This document shows positions 30,925 to 40,691 of a stretch of 64,000 nucleotides of DNA, in pieces. This DNA comes from Hirsutella rhossiliensis. Its lineage: Eukaryota; Ascomycota; Sordariomycetes; Hypocreales; Ophiocordycipitaceae. The stretch covers positions 11,904,001 through 11,968,000 of the forward strand of contig NW_025408667.1 of the NCBI RefSeq assembly GCF_020360975.1, in the 5' to 3' direction. The notes beneath the pieces are model-generated. The model had not been told where the DNA came from, did no database searches, and saw nothing but the letters and a program-made list of their open reading frames with translations. Both the position numbers and the translations under genes were made by a program. How positions within the stretch are numbered: position 1 is the stretch's first letter; every line of letters begins with the position of its first letter.

Positions 30925-33852
30925 CAGGGTGGCGATCAATTCAATTCCATCAATTTGGCCTCACCATTGAGTTGCGTTGACAGCTTACTCATCATTGGTC
31001 CCGTTGAGTTGAACCACCTGCCTTCAGATGGGGGCGATTGAGTTGAATTGAAGACGTTGAACCACGTACGGCCCACGGGGTCTCCGAGGGCCCTAGCCGG
31101 CAGCATGTCCAGTATCATCCCCTGGACTCCATATAATGCTATTCGCATTCTCCCCTGACACGTCAATCAACGTATCCACGGCGTCGATTAGGCCATTCCG
31201 TACCCACGACCGTAACGTTTGCGTAATCCCTATCGTGCTGGCTTCCAATCGAGTCCGTAGCGGTGACACCATTTGCCCAGTGGTACTAAAGAGACGCTCG
31301 CACTCTGCGGACATGGGAGGGATCGAGAGCAAGTCGAGAGCCATCCGTGACAGCCGTGGGTAGTCTTTCCGTCTCTGCCACCAATACTGAAATGGGTTGG
31401 TGACGAGAGGATCATTCTCAGCGTCAGCACTCGACAGCCAGCGGTCATATTCATCATGGTCCGGATTCAGTGAACTTTCCAAAGAGGAAGATTCGTTTGG
31501 CAGCGACGAAGTCCTCTGGGCTCGGTGTCTCTCAAGCGCGCTCATTGCCTTCAGTCGCTTGTACGGACGCTCTTCGTCAGGCATCGAAGGGATCGGCAGC
31601 GATTTGTACTCCTCCTCCCACAGCTTTCTCACCATTCTTTTTGCCTCCTGAAGCCAGGGGAGCTGTGCTTTGTCGGTCCATGTATTCTCGAAATACCCCC
31701 AACGCGAAACCGGATTTAAAATAGCAGAAGCATAGTATGCTGGCGTTTCGTCAAGCTTCGTATAGTAGTCGTTCAACTTATCCCAGCCCAGATTAATGTT
31801 AGCCTTGAGGTGCTCTGGATCGGGGAACTTCTCCGCTACTGCTTTCCACTCCTCTAGTCTGTCCATCAGGAATTCGTAGGTTGAGGCAACATCCCACATG
31901 TTTCCGTATGCTTCAATGCGGCCTCCTTTTCGAACTCGACTCTGAGCGTCGCCTTCTAGCATTCGGAGTGCTTCTTCGAAGTCAACAAGCACCCTATCCA
32001 TCAACTCAATGACCTTCCAGTCATTATCACTGAGAAGACTCTCCTCGCGGAGACACAAAGGCATCTCTTTGCCCTTCTCATCCCATTGCGGCATTTTTCC
32101 TGAACTCAAGCGTGACCTTCTCAATAAGGTCTTCTAAGAAAGGCCGCAATCCGAGGCCGCGCCGTATCATATAAAGAGTCGAAAGCCAGCGAGTAAGGTT
32201 ATCAAGGACAACGTCCACAGGTTTCTTCGCTCGAATCTTGGGGTTGTCCGACTTTGAAAAGAACTCCTCCTGAAGTGCACGAAGCCGGTACGTCAGCTTA
32301 TCGGACTGATGGATCCAATGTACTAGGTTATGAAGCTTTCCGACTGGGCCTTTCTTTCGCCAGATTTCATGCTGGACCGCGTCAAGAACAGGCTCCCGTT
32401 AATCTTCGCCTCAAACGCGTCGGACTTGTGTCCAAATAATAGGCCTTGACCACCAAGTTGAGCACGTGGCCAAAGCATCGCACCCTCCGCTTCTTCGGAT
32501 CGAAGCCCAGTGCCTCTGCAATCTCCTCTGTCGCCGTATCCATATTCCCAGCGTTGTCCAGTGTAATATAGCCCACCTTGTCGAGGATCTCATAGCTCTC
32601 TAGGATCTCGAGGATCTGGGCTGCGATATTCTCTCCCGAGTGCGAGATCTTCAGCTCCGGCATGCCTAGGACAAGCTTTGATGGAACTCCATCCTTGTCG
32701 ATGTAAAAACAGATAAGCCCGTGTAAAGCGTGCCGATTCCTGGAACGCCAGCCGTCGAACGCAATATGAATTTGGCCCGGGGTGCTCTTTAGATTGTCGA
32801 TTACGCACGTCTTGTATCGGATATAAAGGTCAACAATTCGCTTTCGAACGGTATCGTGCGAGATGTGGGCATTCGTCACTGCGACCGATGGATTCAGGTA
32901 TTCGAAAATATGTCGGAGACGACAGTGCTCGGGCTGGCGAAAGGAGACGTTGGCGTCGACCACCCACTCGAGAAGAAGTCTCTGAAAATGGTCCTTATCG
33001 AAGCGCTGGATGAGGGCGTTCGCGATACCTTGCTCTTTAGGATCTGAAGCGTTGAGATTCAACATCTCCACGATATTCTTGGACGGGTTCTTGTCCATGG
33101 TTCCTTTCCCAAGAGCGGGCGGCCCTCTTCCCGGACAGATCGATAAGTCTGTGCTCTTTGAACAGATGATTCTCGATATTCTGAGTGCCAACGGCAGAGA
33201 AGTCTGATGTTTTTTGCTTCGGCTTCTTCAGGCAGGGCTTGCAAATCCATTTTCTCTTCGTGGGATAGTCGCTAGGTTGAATGTCGAAACCATGCTGCCA
33301 GACCCACGAAGTCTGCCTGCCAGCGCGCTCGGAAATCGTATAACCTGGGAAATGGTTCCATGGGAAGATGCTCCATTCGTCTTGCAAAGCATCCATGTTA
33401 ACAAACGGCTTGCTGGACGAGCCTCTGTCTGAGGCATGCTGGGGCTTAATAGGAACGTCGTTATCCATTTGGCTGCAGGAAGAAAGAAGGTGCATTGTTT
33501 GGTGAAGGTTTCAGTGCGACGCGACACTCGGAAATTCGGCTCAAACGTGTCTAATCGCCCAGGTATTTGCACATCCTTTACATATGAAATTAATATGGGA
33601 CCGAAGTACTACGACCTTGAGTAAGGTAAGGCTAGTGACCACGCGCGTCAGACGCGACTAGATCAGGTGTAGGTGCTACCTAGATCACCTCTAGCTTCAA
33701 CGGCTTCAACGCGTGGTCAACGTTCAAGGCGTCGGCGTGGATTGAAGCTCTCAATGTGCAAGTGAGATTGAATTGATTGAATTGAAACACGTGACTTCCA
33801 CTTCAATATTATTGAAGAGGTGGAGGTGGAGGTGGAATTGATCGCCACCCTG
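30925..33852 (-). mobile_element. Full-length hAT element, family A, copy 2 (inverted)
   Basis: 2928 bp, nearly identical to 21628-24552 in opposite orientation, with the same cagggtggcgatcaatt TIRs. The outer flanks (gcggcatg at the left, cctgagat at the right) do not match each other but pair with those of copy 1 (see inversion finding). Confidence 0.93.
31093..33495 (-). pseudogene. hAT transposase (copy 2, frameshifted)
   Basis: The same protein as copy 1. From 33495 (MHLLSSCSQMDND) the BED finger is open here (KWICKPCLKKPKQK), where copy 1 is shifted. The middle block 33191-32382 holds the RNase H-like DNAGNMDTA motif. A frame change near 32440-32370 and another near 32125 precede the last block, 32124-31093, with the dimerisation region. 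Differences from copy 1 are mostly one-base changes in runs of A, C or G. Confidence 0.85.
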
Positions 33853-34125
33853 CCTGAGATCCCCAAGCAGGGCAATTCCGTGGTTACGTTTATCCACCGT
33901 GTATGTTGCCACACAGCCTAAGAAGAAGCTGTTGCGGTGGACAAGGGAGGAGCTCTGGGTGATAGGTTCGTTGAGGAAATCCGCGTCGAAATGCCTGATC
34001 GGGAGTGAAGGGAGCTCCACGATCGTCAGGTTCCGTTCAACGAGTTGCCTGTCTTCGAGAGACACGTTGGCCGGGGTATCCTGGGCTGTTGCCGGGGCTA
34101 GTGCGGCAGATGAATTGTCAGACAT
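33853..34125 (-). pseudogene. Element A gag, N-terminal fragment
   Basis: The ATG at 34125 opens MSDNSSAALAPATAQ, then ERNLTIVELPSLPIRHFDAD and HGIALLGDL, where the hAT copy 2 is inserted. The continuation, LYNDFTGWSYDD, is found on the plus strand at 24553. A longer frame from 34275 (MLRRLCIRAHSS) exists but probably lies in the leader. The N-terminal Ala/Ser/Pro-rich start is typical for this Gag type. Confidence 0.8.
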
Positions 34126-34392
34126 ATTGACAGGCTGTGTGCTGAGAAACAGGGCACAGGGTGTCAATGAGGTTATCAATGTGCGATAGGGCACGCCTAA
34201 GGGTCGCTGATGACAGCAAAGCTTAGGCACGGTTGGATAACTAGAGTGGGCTCTGATGCAGAGTCTTCGTAGCAATCCGCGCGTTGTAGCAACTATCCTA
34301 CCGTCAGGAGCTCGCTTTGCAGAGCGTGACGATAGGTTAGCTCTCTTCCGTCTTGCTGTTCTGTGTCACCTTTGCCGGGCGACACTGATCAG

Positions 34393-34592
34393 TGTGGACA
34401 GGCTCTTCACTGCAGTGAGGTTATTCGAACTGGTTCAATTGGTTATATCTTGTGTAACTAGGGAAACGTGTCCCATACAAACTGTGTGCAAAGACCTTCC
34501 TCCCTGTGTCTCACCTCTTACTCGCACGTGACTAGCGCGGTCGATTAGTTATACGTGCGCGATCGGTGCCTAGTGCACAGGTGGATCCAACA
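34393..34592 (-). repeat. 5' LTR of element A (right)
   Basis: 200 bp, essentially identical to 15959-16158. It is followed by the TSD acacc (34593-34597). The internal side (minus strand ctgatcagtgtcgcccggc) does not start with TGG, so no standard tRNA primer site is evident. Confidence 0.93.
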
Positions 34593-34597
34593 ACACC

Positions 34598-34810
34598 AAC
34601 CCTTTCTTGCCGCCGTCGATCACCATCGGCACCTCGTCCACCCCTCCGACGCTCTGAGCGCGGCGCGCCATCGCGTCGAGGGCGAATCGAGGGTGTAGAT
34701 TCCGATGGAAGTGTCAAAAATGATTTTAGGGTGTGCGTTGGCCCTCAAGCCTCCAAGTTCGCCTGGATCTCCCACAATTCAACCCCGATGACAAGCCAGC
34801 GTAAGGCTCA
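34598..34810. other. Host DNA between element A and the gypsy element
   Basis: 213 bp that were contiguous with 15953 on the left (before element A) and 43184 on the right (before gypsy). GC-rich first half, no gene recognised. Confidence 0.6.
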
Positions 34811-34815
34811 CGTAG

Positions 34816-35030
34816 TGTCACGCGCCTAAAGTGCTTGACCACGGTAGATGGCTGGTTGATTCCAACCACTGGCTGGAGTGACTTTTCCAGGGAAAAGCAC
34901 GGGGCTGGGAGGCCTCTCGTGGTTATAAAAGTAGGGTTGCATAGCACCTGATGGAGCTCGTCAGAGATCAATGAATTGAATGATTGACCCCCGTTCCTCA
35001 CTCTCTGTTTAGTTGTGTGTGCGCCTTGCA
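34816..35030 (+). repeat. 5' LTR of the gypsy element
   Basis: 215 bp, tgtcacgcgc to cgccttgca. A TATA box (ttataaaa, 34923-34930) is followed about 35-40 bp later by agagatcaa (34963-34971), a plausible transcript start region. Confidence 0.95.
34923..34930 (+). promoter_or_regulatory. TATA box in the gypsy LTR
   Basis: ttataaaa, repeated in the 3' LTR at about 43071-43078. The distance to the putative self-priming sequence fits a core promoter. Confidence 0.65.
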
Positions 35031-35042
35031 GTTTGATCTCTC
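35031..35042 (+). other. Putative self-priming primer-binding site of the gypsy element
   Basis: The sequence after the LTR, gtttgatctctc, does not match a tRNA 3' end. Its core ttgatctct (35033-35041) is the exact complement of agagatcaa in the LTR just downstream of the TATA box. This is the arrangement known for Tf1/sushi-type elements, where the RNA's own 5' end serves as primer. The complementarity is seen; the mechanism is inferred. Confidence 0.6.
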
Positions 35043-35087
35043 TCCCCTTTAGGGCACAGAGACCGTTGAACGGGACCGGCTTGAATC

Positions 35088-36604
35088 ATGGACTTATCGC
35101 AGCTTCCTCCAGAACTGGCCAGAGCAGTGGAGCGCCACATGCACCAATCTCAGGTGGCGGAATCTGCATCACAGACAGCATTCCCATCTTCGGCGCAGGT
35201 TCCCCCTGTGGAGGAATCGGATGCAACGGAATCTCCATCAGATAGCGGCGAGGCTGAACCAAGACCTTCGCCGACGACGAACAGAAGAAAAATCATGACA
35301 CAAAAACGGCTAGATCAGCTCGCAGCGGCTAGAGCTGCGAAGAAAAGAAAAGAGTCGCATGGTAGGCTCCAGCGGGGTGAGAATGTGGGGCAACAGGCTG
35401 AACCCACCACCTCCAACGTGGCCTTCAATGGAGCTCAGGGAACGCAAACCGAACTAGGAGAGATCCGGCAACAGCTGGATCAGCAGATCGACTATTCGCG
35501 GCGGCAAGGGGAGCAGATACAGCAGCTCCTGAGCGCCCTCTTAGAAAAATCGGGCGAACGTGGCTCACGACGACGGTCCAGGTCGCCAGAGTATAGCCCA
35601 CCACCGCGGCAAAGGATTCGGGAACGCTCTCCCATTTACGAGCCCAAGAACAAAAACCAGGTACAGATTCAACAGTTCCGGGGCACTTCGGCAGCCGAGC
35701 TTTCTACCTTTGTCGGAACCCTTCAGTGGGTGTTTCGGGAGCACCCCGCCACTACCAGGATGAGCAGAGGAGAATCAGGCTAGCGGCGGGCCATCTCAGC
35801 CAGACGTTGAGAAGGGATTTCCTAGACAATCTGCGACTCAAATTCGATGGAAGTGAAGAAAACATGACGTGGGGAGATATGGAGGACTGGCTCTGGAGCA
35901 ATATCAACAATCCCCGAGGTCGCACCCGGAGTGCATACACCAGCCTGACCAAGCTTAAGCAAAAGCCCGGCCAGTCATTCCGGGACTTCTTTCGGCAATA
36001 TCGTGCGATTGAAAGCGAGTTCCCTCAAACTGTTCCTGACTGGCTACGCATTGAGATGTTTCTCTTCTGCTGTAACAAAGATATCAAGGATCTCTTTCGA
36101 TCCCAAAACTACCCCAAATCGTGGAACGACTTGGTAGAAAAGGGCCATGAGTATTGTCAAGCGATACTCCGCCCCAGCCGAGGAGGCGTCCCAACCTACA
36201 TGGGCACCGTTCTTGTGTATATAAATAACTGGGACCTTTGTCCCCTTGACTTGGGCAGTGGTCAAGGCCAATTGACTCTCCATAACCCTCACATACATGG
36301 CATCTTTCCAGTTACATGTGACAAGTATGACGACGATTTCCATGACAAGGGTTACCAACCCGACCGTAGCGCCGGTGATCCGAGGTCGACAGAAACGAAT
36401 GGTGAAGAGGGTGCATCTTCAAGGAAGGAGAAGCCTGGCGCCTGTTTCAAATGCGGGAAGCCCGGTCACATACGACCAAAGTGCACCGAGCCTGATTGCA
36501 AACGATGCGGTGACGGCAGACACACTACGGCCCGTCACTCCGACCCGGTTACGGGTGCCAATGGGATACGAAGGATTCAACAAGAACCGGAGGATAAGGA
36601 TTAG
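35088..36604 (+). pseudogene. gypsy gag (one frameshift)
   Basis: ATG 35088 (MDLSQLPPELARAVERH) opens a Gag with a Ser/Glu-rich start, a coiled-coil-like Gln-rich stretch (EIRQQLDQQIDYSRRQGEQI) and an Arg-rich linker (SRRRSRSPEYSPPPRQRIRE). The capsid part continues after a frameshift near 35745-35783 in the frame 35726-36604 (DNLRLKFDGSEENMTW, LKQKPGQSFRDFFRQY, FLFCCNKDIKDLF). It has the CCHC knuckle CFKCGKPGHIRPKC near 36440 and a second Cys/His set (CKRCGDGRHTTARH). Ends at TAG 36604. Confidence 0.88.
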
Positions 36605-36655
36605 GAACCACACCGGCTCCTGTCTCAGAGCGGTGAGAACTGGATACCCTACCAG

Positions 36656-39212
36656 TTGCGACAGGATGGCCGGTGGTCCAAAACATGGCTGGCTTTGCTT
36701 GATCAAGGCAGCCACTACAACCTGATCTCTCCAAGGCTGCTCACTCAACGTGATTGGCAGCGAGTGGAACCAACGTTTGAGGAACCCGAAACGGCAGACC
36801 ATAGCCGGATTGACACAAAAGGAACTATCCACGTCTTGCTCAAGGCAAGGGATAGCTGGGGAACCGAGAAAATTCTTCGGGTCTTCTGCTTCGTCTCATC
36901 TGTAGCTGACAAGGAAGGACTTTGGCTGGGCAAACCCTGGCTAAAACATATTAGTCTGTTGCTGGAGAGGGCAGATCACCTTACCTGGGCTTTCGCTGCG
37001 CCCCCGCAAAGGACATCGTTCGTCCGCGGCGCGAAACAAATCAGGCGTCTCGCGAAATCTCACTTTGGTATACCCCTTATCCACGAGAACAACAACGAAG
37101 CGGTGACTCCTTTAGAAGACGCAGCCCCGCCAGAAGTGCCTTTAGCATACCGTGATTGGGCAGACGTCTTCTCGGAGGAAGAGGCTGCTAGGTTACCCCC
37201 TCTTTCAGGGCGTTCCCATCCAATCGACCTCGAGGATGGGCAAATGCCCCCTCCAGGACCCATCTATAATCTGTCAGAACATGAGCTCGCGGTATTACGC
37301 GAATACATCGCTTCGGCCCAGGCGAAAGGATGGATCCGACGATCAATCAGTCCTGCAGGCTCTCCGATTCTCTTCGTTCCTAAAATGGGAGGGAAACTAC
37401 GGTTATGTGTCGACTACCGTGGGTTGAATAAGGTGACCAAGAAGAACCGAGCGGCTTTGCCATTGATCTCGGGGATCTTGGACCGACTGGGTAGAGCTAA
37501 AGTCTTCACCAAGCTTGACCTAAAAGACGCATATCACCGACTCCGGATTCGCGAAGGGGACGAGTGGAAAACAGCATTTAGGTGCCACTATGGCCATTAC
37601 GAATACCAGGTAATGCCATTTGGGCTGGTCAACGCTCCCGCCTCGTTCCAGCAATACATCAACGATGCACTGGAAGGCCTGGTTGACATCATCTGTGTTG
37701 TCTACTTGGACGACATCCTCATCTTCAGTGAAGACCCGGAACAGCATGAAGGTCATGTCAAGGACGTCCTGCAAAGGTTGCGAAAAGCCGGACTTTACGC
37801 CAATCTGAGTAAATGCGAATTCTCGGTGAAGAAAGTCTCCTTCTTGGGGTTCGTGGTCGACGAAGAAGGAATCCACATGGAAGAAGAACGGGTCCATGCT
37901 ATCACAGAATGGCCAGCACCCCGTTCTGTAAAAGACATACAGGTTTTCTTAGGGTTTACTGGGTTCTACCGCCGCTTTATCAAGAACTACAGCAAGATCG
38001 TGTCTCCGCTCACCGATCGTCTCCGCAAGGGTGCATCGAAGCCCTTCAAGCTGGATCCAAAAGCAATGAGGGCTTTCGAAGATCTCAAGACGGCCTTCAC
38101 ACGTGGGCCTGTTCTCAGACACTTCGATCCTTCCAAGGCAATACGAATCGAAACGGATGCGTCTCAGTTCGCTATCGGAGCAATAATCTCTCAACTGCAC
38201 ACCGATCGATGGCACCCCGTAGCGTTCCTTTCGCGGAAGCTTCAGGACGCAGAGACAAGATACGCAATCCCGGACTGCGAACTGCTAGCTATCACAGAAG
38301 CTTTCCGCTATTGGCGCCACTACCTTGCCTATACGGAGCAGAAGATCACCGTTTTGACGGACCACCTGAACCATAAGTACTTTATGTCCAAAACTAAGCT
38401 GACCAATCGACAGATGAATGCACTGGACCAGTTGTGCAGCTTTGACTTTGAGATCCTTTACCGACCGGGCTTGAAGAATCCTGCGGATGGATTATCAAGA
38501 CGGCCGGACCACGAGAGGGTGATGAGAACGGCCGGGCTGCGAGATCCGTGCGTTCCGTCATTCCTTGAAAAGTTTGCCCAGCTGTTTCCCTGTGAACCTG
38601 CGGAAGGGGACCGTGTGTGTTCAAGACAGGCTGCTGGTATTGGCGATCAGTCCGGTTCGCGACCGGCTGTCCCTGTCGCCCCTGTACATGTTGACCGGCT
38701 GTTTCCCTGTGAACCCGCGGAAGGGGACCGTGCGTGTTCAAGACAGGCTGTCGGATTTGGCGAGCAGTCCGGTTCGCGACCGGCTGTCCCCGTCGCCCTC
38801 GAAAAGATTGATCGGCTGTTTCCTGGGAGTCTGCGGGTAGGGACCGTGTGCACTCTAGACAGGCTGTCGAATTACGCGATCAGACCAGGTCGCACCTGGC
38901 TGTCCCTGTCGCTGATGGAAGAGCTAAGCTCGACCGTCTCAGGCGTGTTGCACGAGTCTTGAGGACGTCGAGGACGACATTTCAGGAGGAGGGCACCGCT
39001 GTAACGGCACCAGCGTTACAGGAGTCACTCCAAGAGGCCCTGCTGGCGGCACAGCAAGGGGACGCCTTTGTTGTCCAGCAGAAGCAGCTTGTTAGTGTCC
39101 CTGACAGCGCTACCGCCGGTGGGCTCTCGTCAGAAGTCTGGAGCACCAATGACGAGGGGCTGTTGTGTTACCGCGAGAAGATCTTCGTGCCTGTGGGCTT
39201 GAGAAACGAGAT
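36656..39212 (+). pseudogene. gypsy pol, protease-RT-RNase H (one late frameshift, interrupted by hAT)
   Basis: A frame of 768 codons (36656-38962). Near 36690 WLALLDQGSHYNLISPRLL holds the protease position with DQGS in place of the usual D-S/T-G. RT follows: LRLCVDYRGLNKVTKKN, KVFTKLDLKDAYHRLRI, FGLVNAPASFQQYIND and catalytic VVYLDDILIF near 37698-37728. RNase H: IRIETDASQFAIGAII, YAIPDCELLAITEAF, NPADGLSRRPDH. A 39-residue tandem repeat region (38581-38930) follows. The frame then shifts (38848-39212) into VPVGLRNE, the start of the integrase, where the hAT-C element is inserted. Confidence 0.9.
38581..38931 (+). repeat. 117-bp tandem repeats in gypsy pol (about three units)
   Basis: Units start near 38581, 38698 and 38815, each beginning gctgtttccctgtgaac or a variant. 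They encode 39-residue units such as LFPCEPAEGDR..CSRQA..SGSRPAVPVA between RNase H and the integrase zinc finger. Units 1 and 2 are very similar; unit 3 is diverged. Confidence 0.88.
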
Positions 39213-40691
39213 CAGGGTGGTTTTCCATATCTAAATATGGAAATACCCTTTCCATGAATGGCATGGAATAGGTATGGATATGGATCCATGTATTTCCATA
39301 CTATTGGCTGAACCACGCCACTAACAAGGGTTCCTACAGGGGGCTACCTACAGGGGCTGTGGGCCTGGAACCCCCGCTACAAATCCGCACATCCACAAAA
39401 TCAGCCTCACCACCAACCCACAGCATACCATTATCACCTGGCGACAATGGATTCTGAGCCTGTGTTAGTTATGTTTCTTCGATTCTGAATCCATTGCTTC
39501 GGATTCATTCGCGTCTATATCTCCCAAGACAAGAGAAAACCTGCTTTTGGATCATGAAAACATGCTCATCTGGCAGTAATGTACCGGTAGTAAAGGGTTA
39601 GGGAAGCGGAGTTCAAAGGCAGGAACCGCCTCATATATTATCTTTATTGTCCCCAGAATGATCCCTACAGTACTTCTGTCACCGCCAGCTTTCGAAAACA
39701 CCCTGAGGGCAAGAAAGTATGTCATCAACGTCGCAGAGAATTTATCTCCTCTTCAACCGTCCATCATCGAAGGATTTGATCAACTCTACGGGCAAGCGTG
39801 GGATCTGGGCCGTGTCTTCAAAGGCTACCTTGACCAAGAAATTATCAATAAAGAGAATTCGCCCTATTACGCCGCTTCTTTGGTCCTTCATCCAAGCTAT
39901 CGCACGACGTACATCCACTCAAATTAGAAGAAGTGGCATAAAACTGCTTTCAAACGGGTCAAAGACCTTTGCTACTCTTACCGAAATACAAACGACGGTA
40001 CAATTTCGTATCATGTACTGGACGAAGAAGAAGACAATGGCCTTGATGCATTTGATCGTATTTCAAGAAATCTGCAGAATTGTGCTCGACCTACAAGTCA
40101 AGACGAGTATGAAGATTACATCTCAGGTGATCCATATGAGATTGCGCCAACAACTGCTTTATCATGGTGGCTTCAAGAGCGACATAGGAACCGACGGCCG
40201 AAGTTATCACGAATGGCAATAGACATCCTATCAATGCCAGCGATGAGCGACGAGCCGGAACGGGTGTTTTCAGGGGCTCGTCGTACGATCTCCTGGGAAA
40301 GGGCACAATTGGATGCGGACCAAATTGAAAAGGAGAATTGGTTGAAGCATTGGGTGAAGAACAATGTCTTGAAGAGGGAAGGGCGGTGGCGTGACCGTGG
40401 CGTGAGAATTCGTGCAAATTCCCGTCTGATTTCCCTCCTCGTCTTGGAACAAAACACGTAAGATTTGCCTACCCTCTCTTTTGGACATTATCATTGAGCT
40501 CAATCAATTACTTCGTATTTTTAATTCACCATATGGTGTGAATTTGTCCATCTTGTCGAAGGTGTCTTCAGTGACATTTTGTCGTCGTGCACGGACCAAG
40601 TATGGAAAGGTGTATTGCAATACTTGCAATAAATGTGGGGCCGATACCGATTATCGATTGCAGGCCTTTCCATGTATGGAAAACCACCCTG
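39213..40691 (+). mobile_element. hAT element (family C) inserted in the gypsy integrase
   Basis: TIRs cagggtggttttccata and complement, with the perfect 8-bp TSD aacgagat (39205-39212 and 40692-40699). Length 1479 bp. Subterminal regions carry many ccat/atgg short repeats. Excision with one TSD restores the gypsy frame (GLRNE / ILVLFHDDEVAGH). The TIR core cagggtgg is shared with family A. Confidence 0.95.
39658..40461 (+). pseudogene. hAT transposase C-terminal half (family C, frameshifted)
   Basis: Starts within a central region (PSIIEGFDQLYGQAWDLG, YYAASLVLHPSYR). After frame changes near 39930 and 40210 the dimerisation region follows: KLSRMAIDILSMPAMSDEPE, RVFSGARRTISWERAQL and WLKHWVKNNVL, to a stop at 40461. 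BED finger and catalytic core are missing, so the element is non-autonomous. Confidence 0.8.

Larger units (their letters stand above)
15959..34592 (-). mobile_element. Copia-type LTR retroelement A, expanded and rearranged by nested transposons
   Basis: It is bounded by 200-bp direct LTRs (15959-16158 and 34393-34592) and the perfect 5-bp TSD acacc (15954-15958, 34593-34597). Transcription runs right to left. The pieces of its own sequence, in reading order, are: 34392-33853 (leader, Gag start), 24553-26095 (plus strand), 30911-30924, 21627-20747, 18891-16159. Interruptions are hAT copies at 30925-33852 and 21628-24552, copia B at 26096-30905 and a pogo element at 18894-20744. The 24553-30924 block is inverted relative to the rest. 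The underlying element is about 5 kb and belongs to a widespread fungal clade with the Gag knuckle CYVCGKEGC and an RT with QTDD instead of YVDD. Confidence 0.93.
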
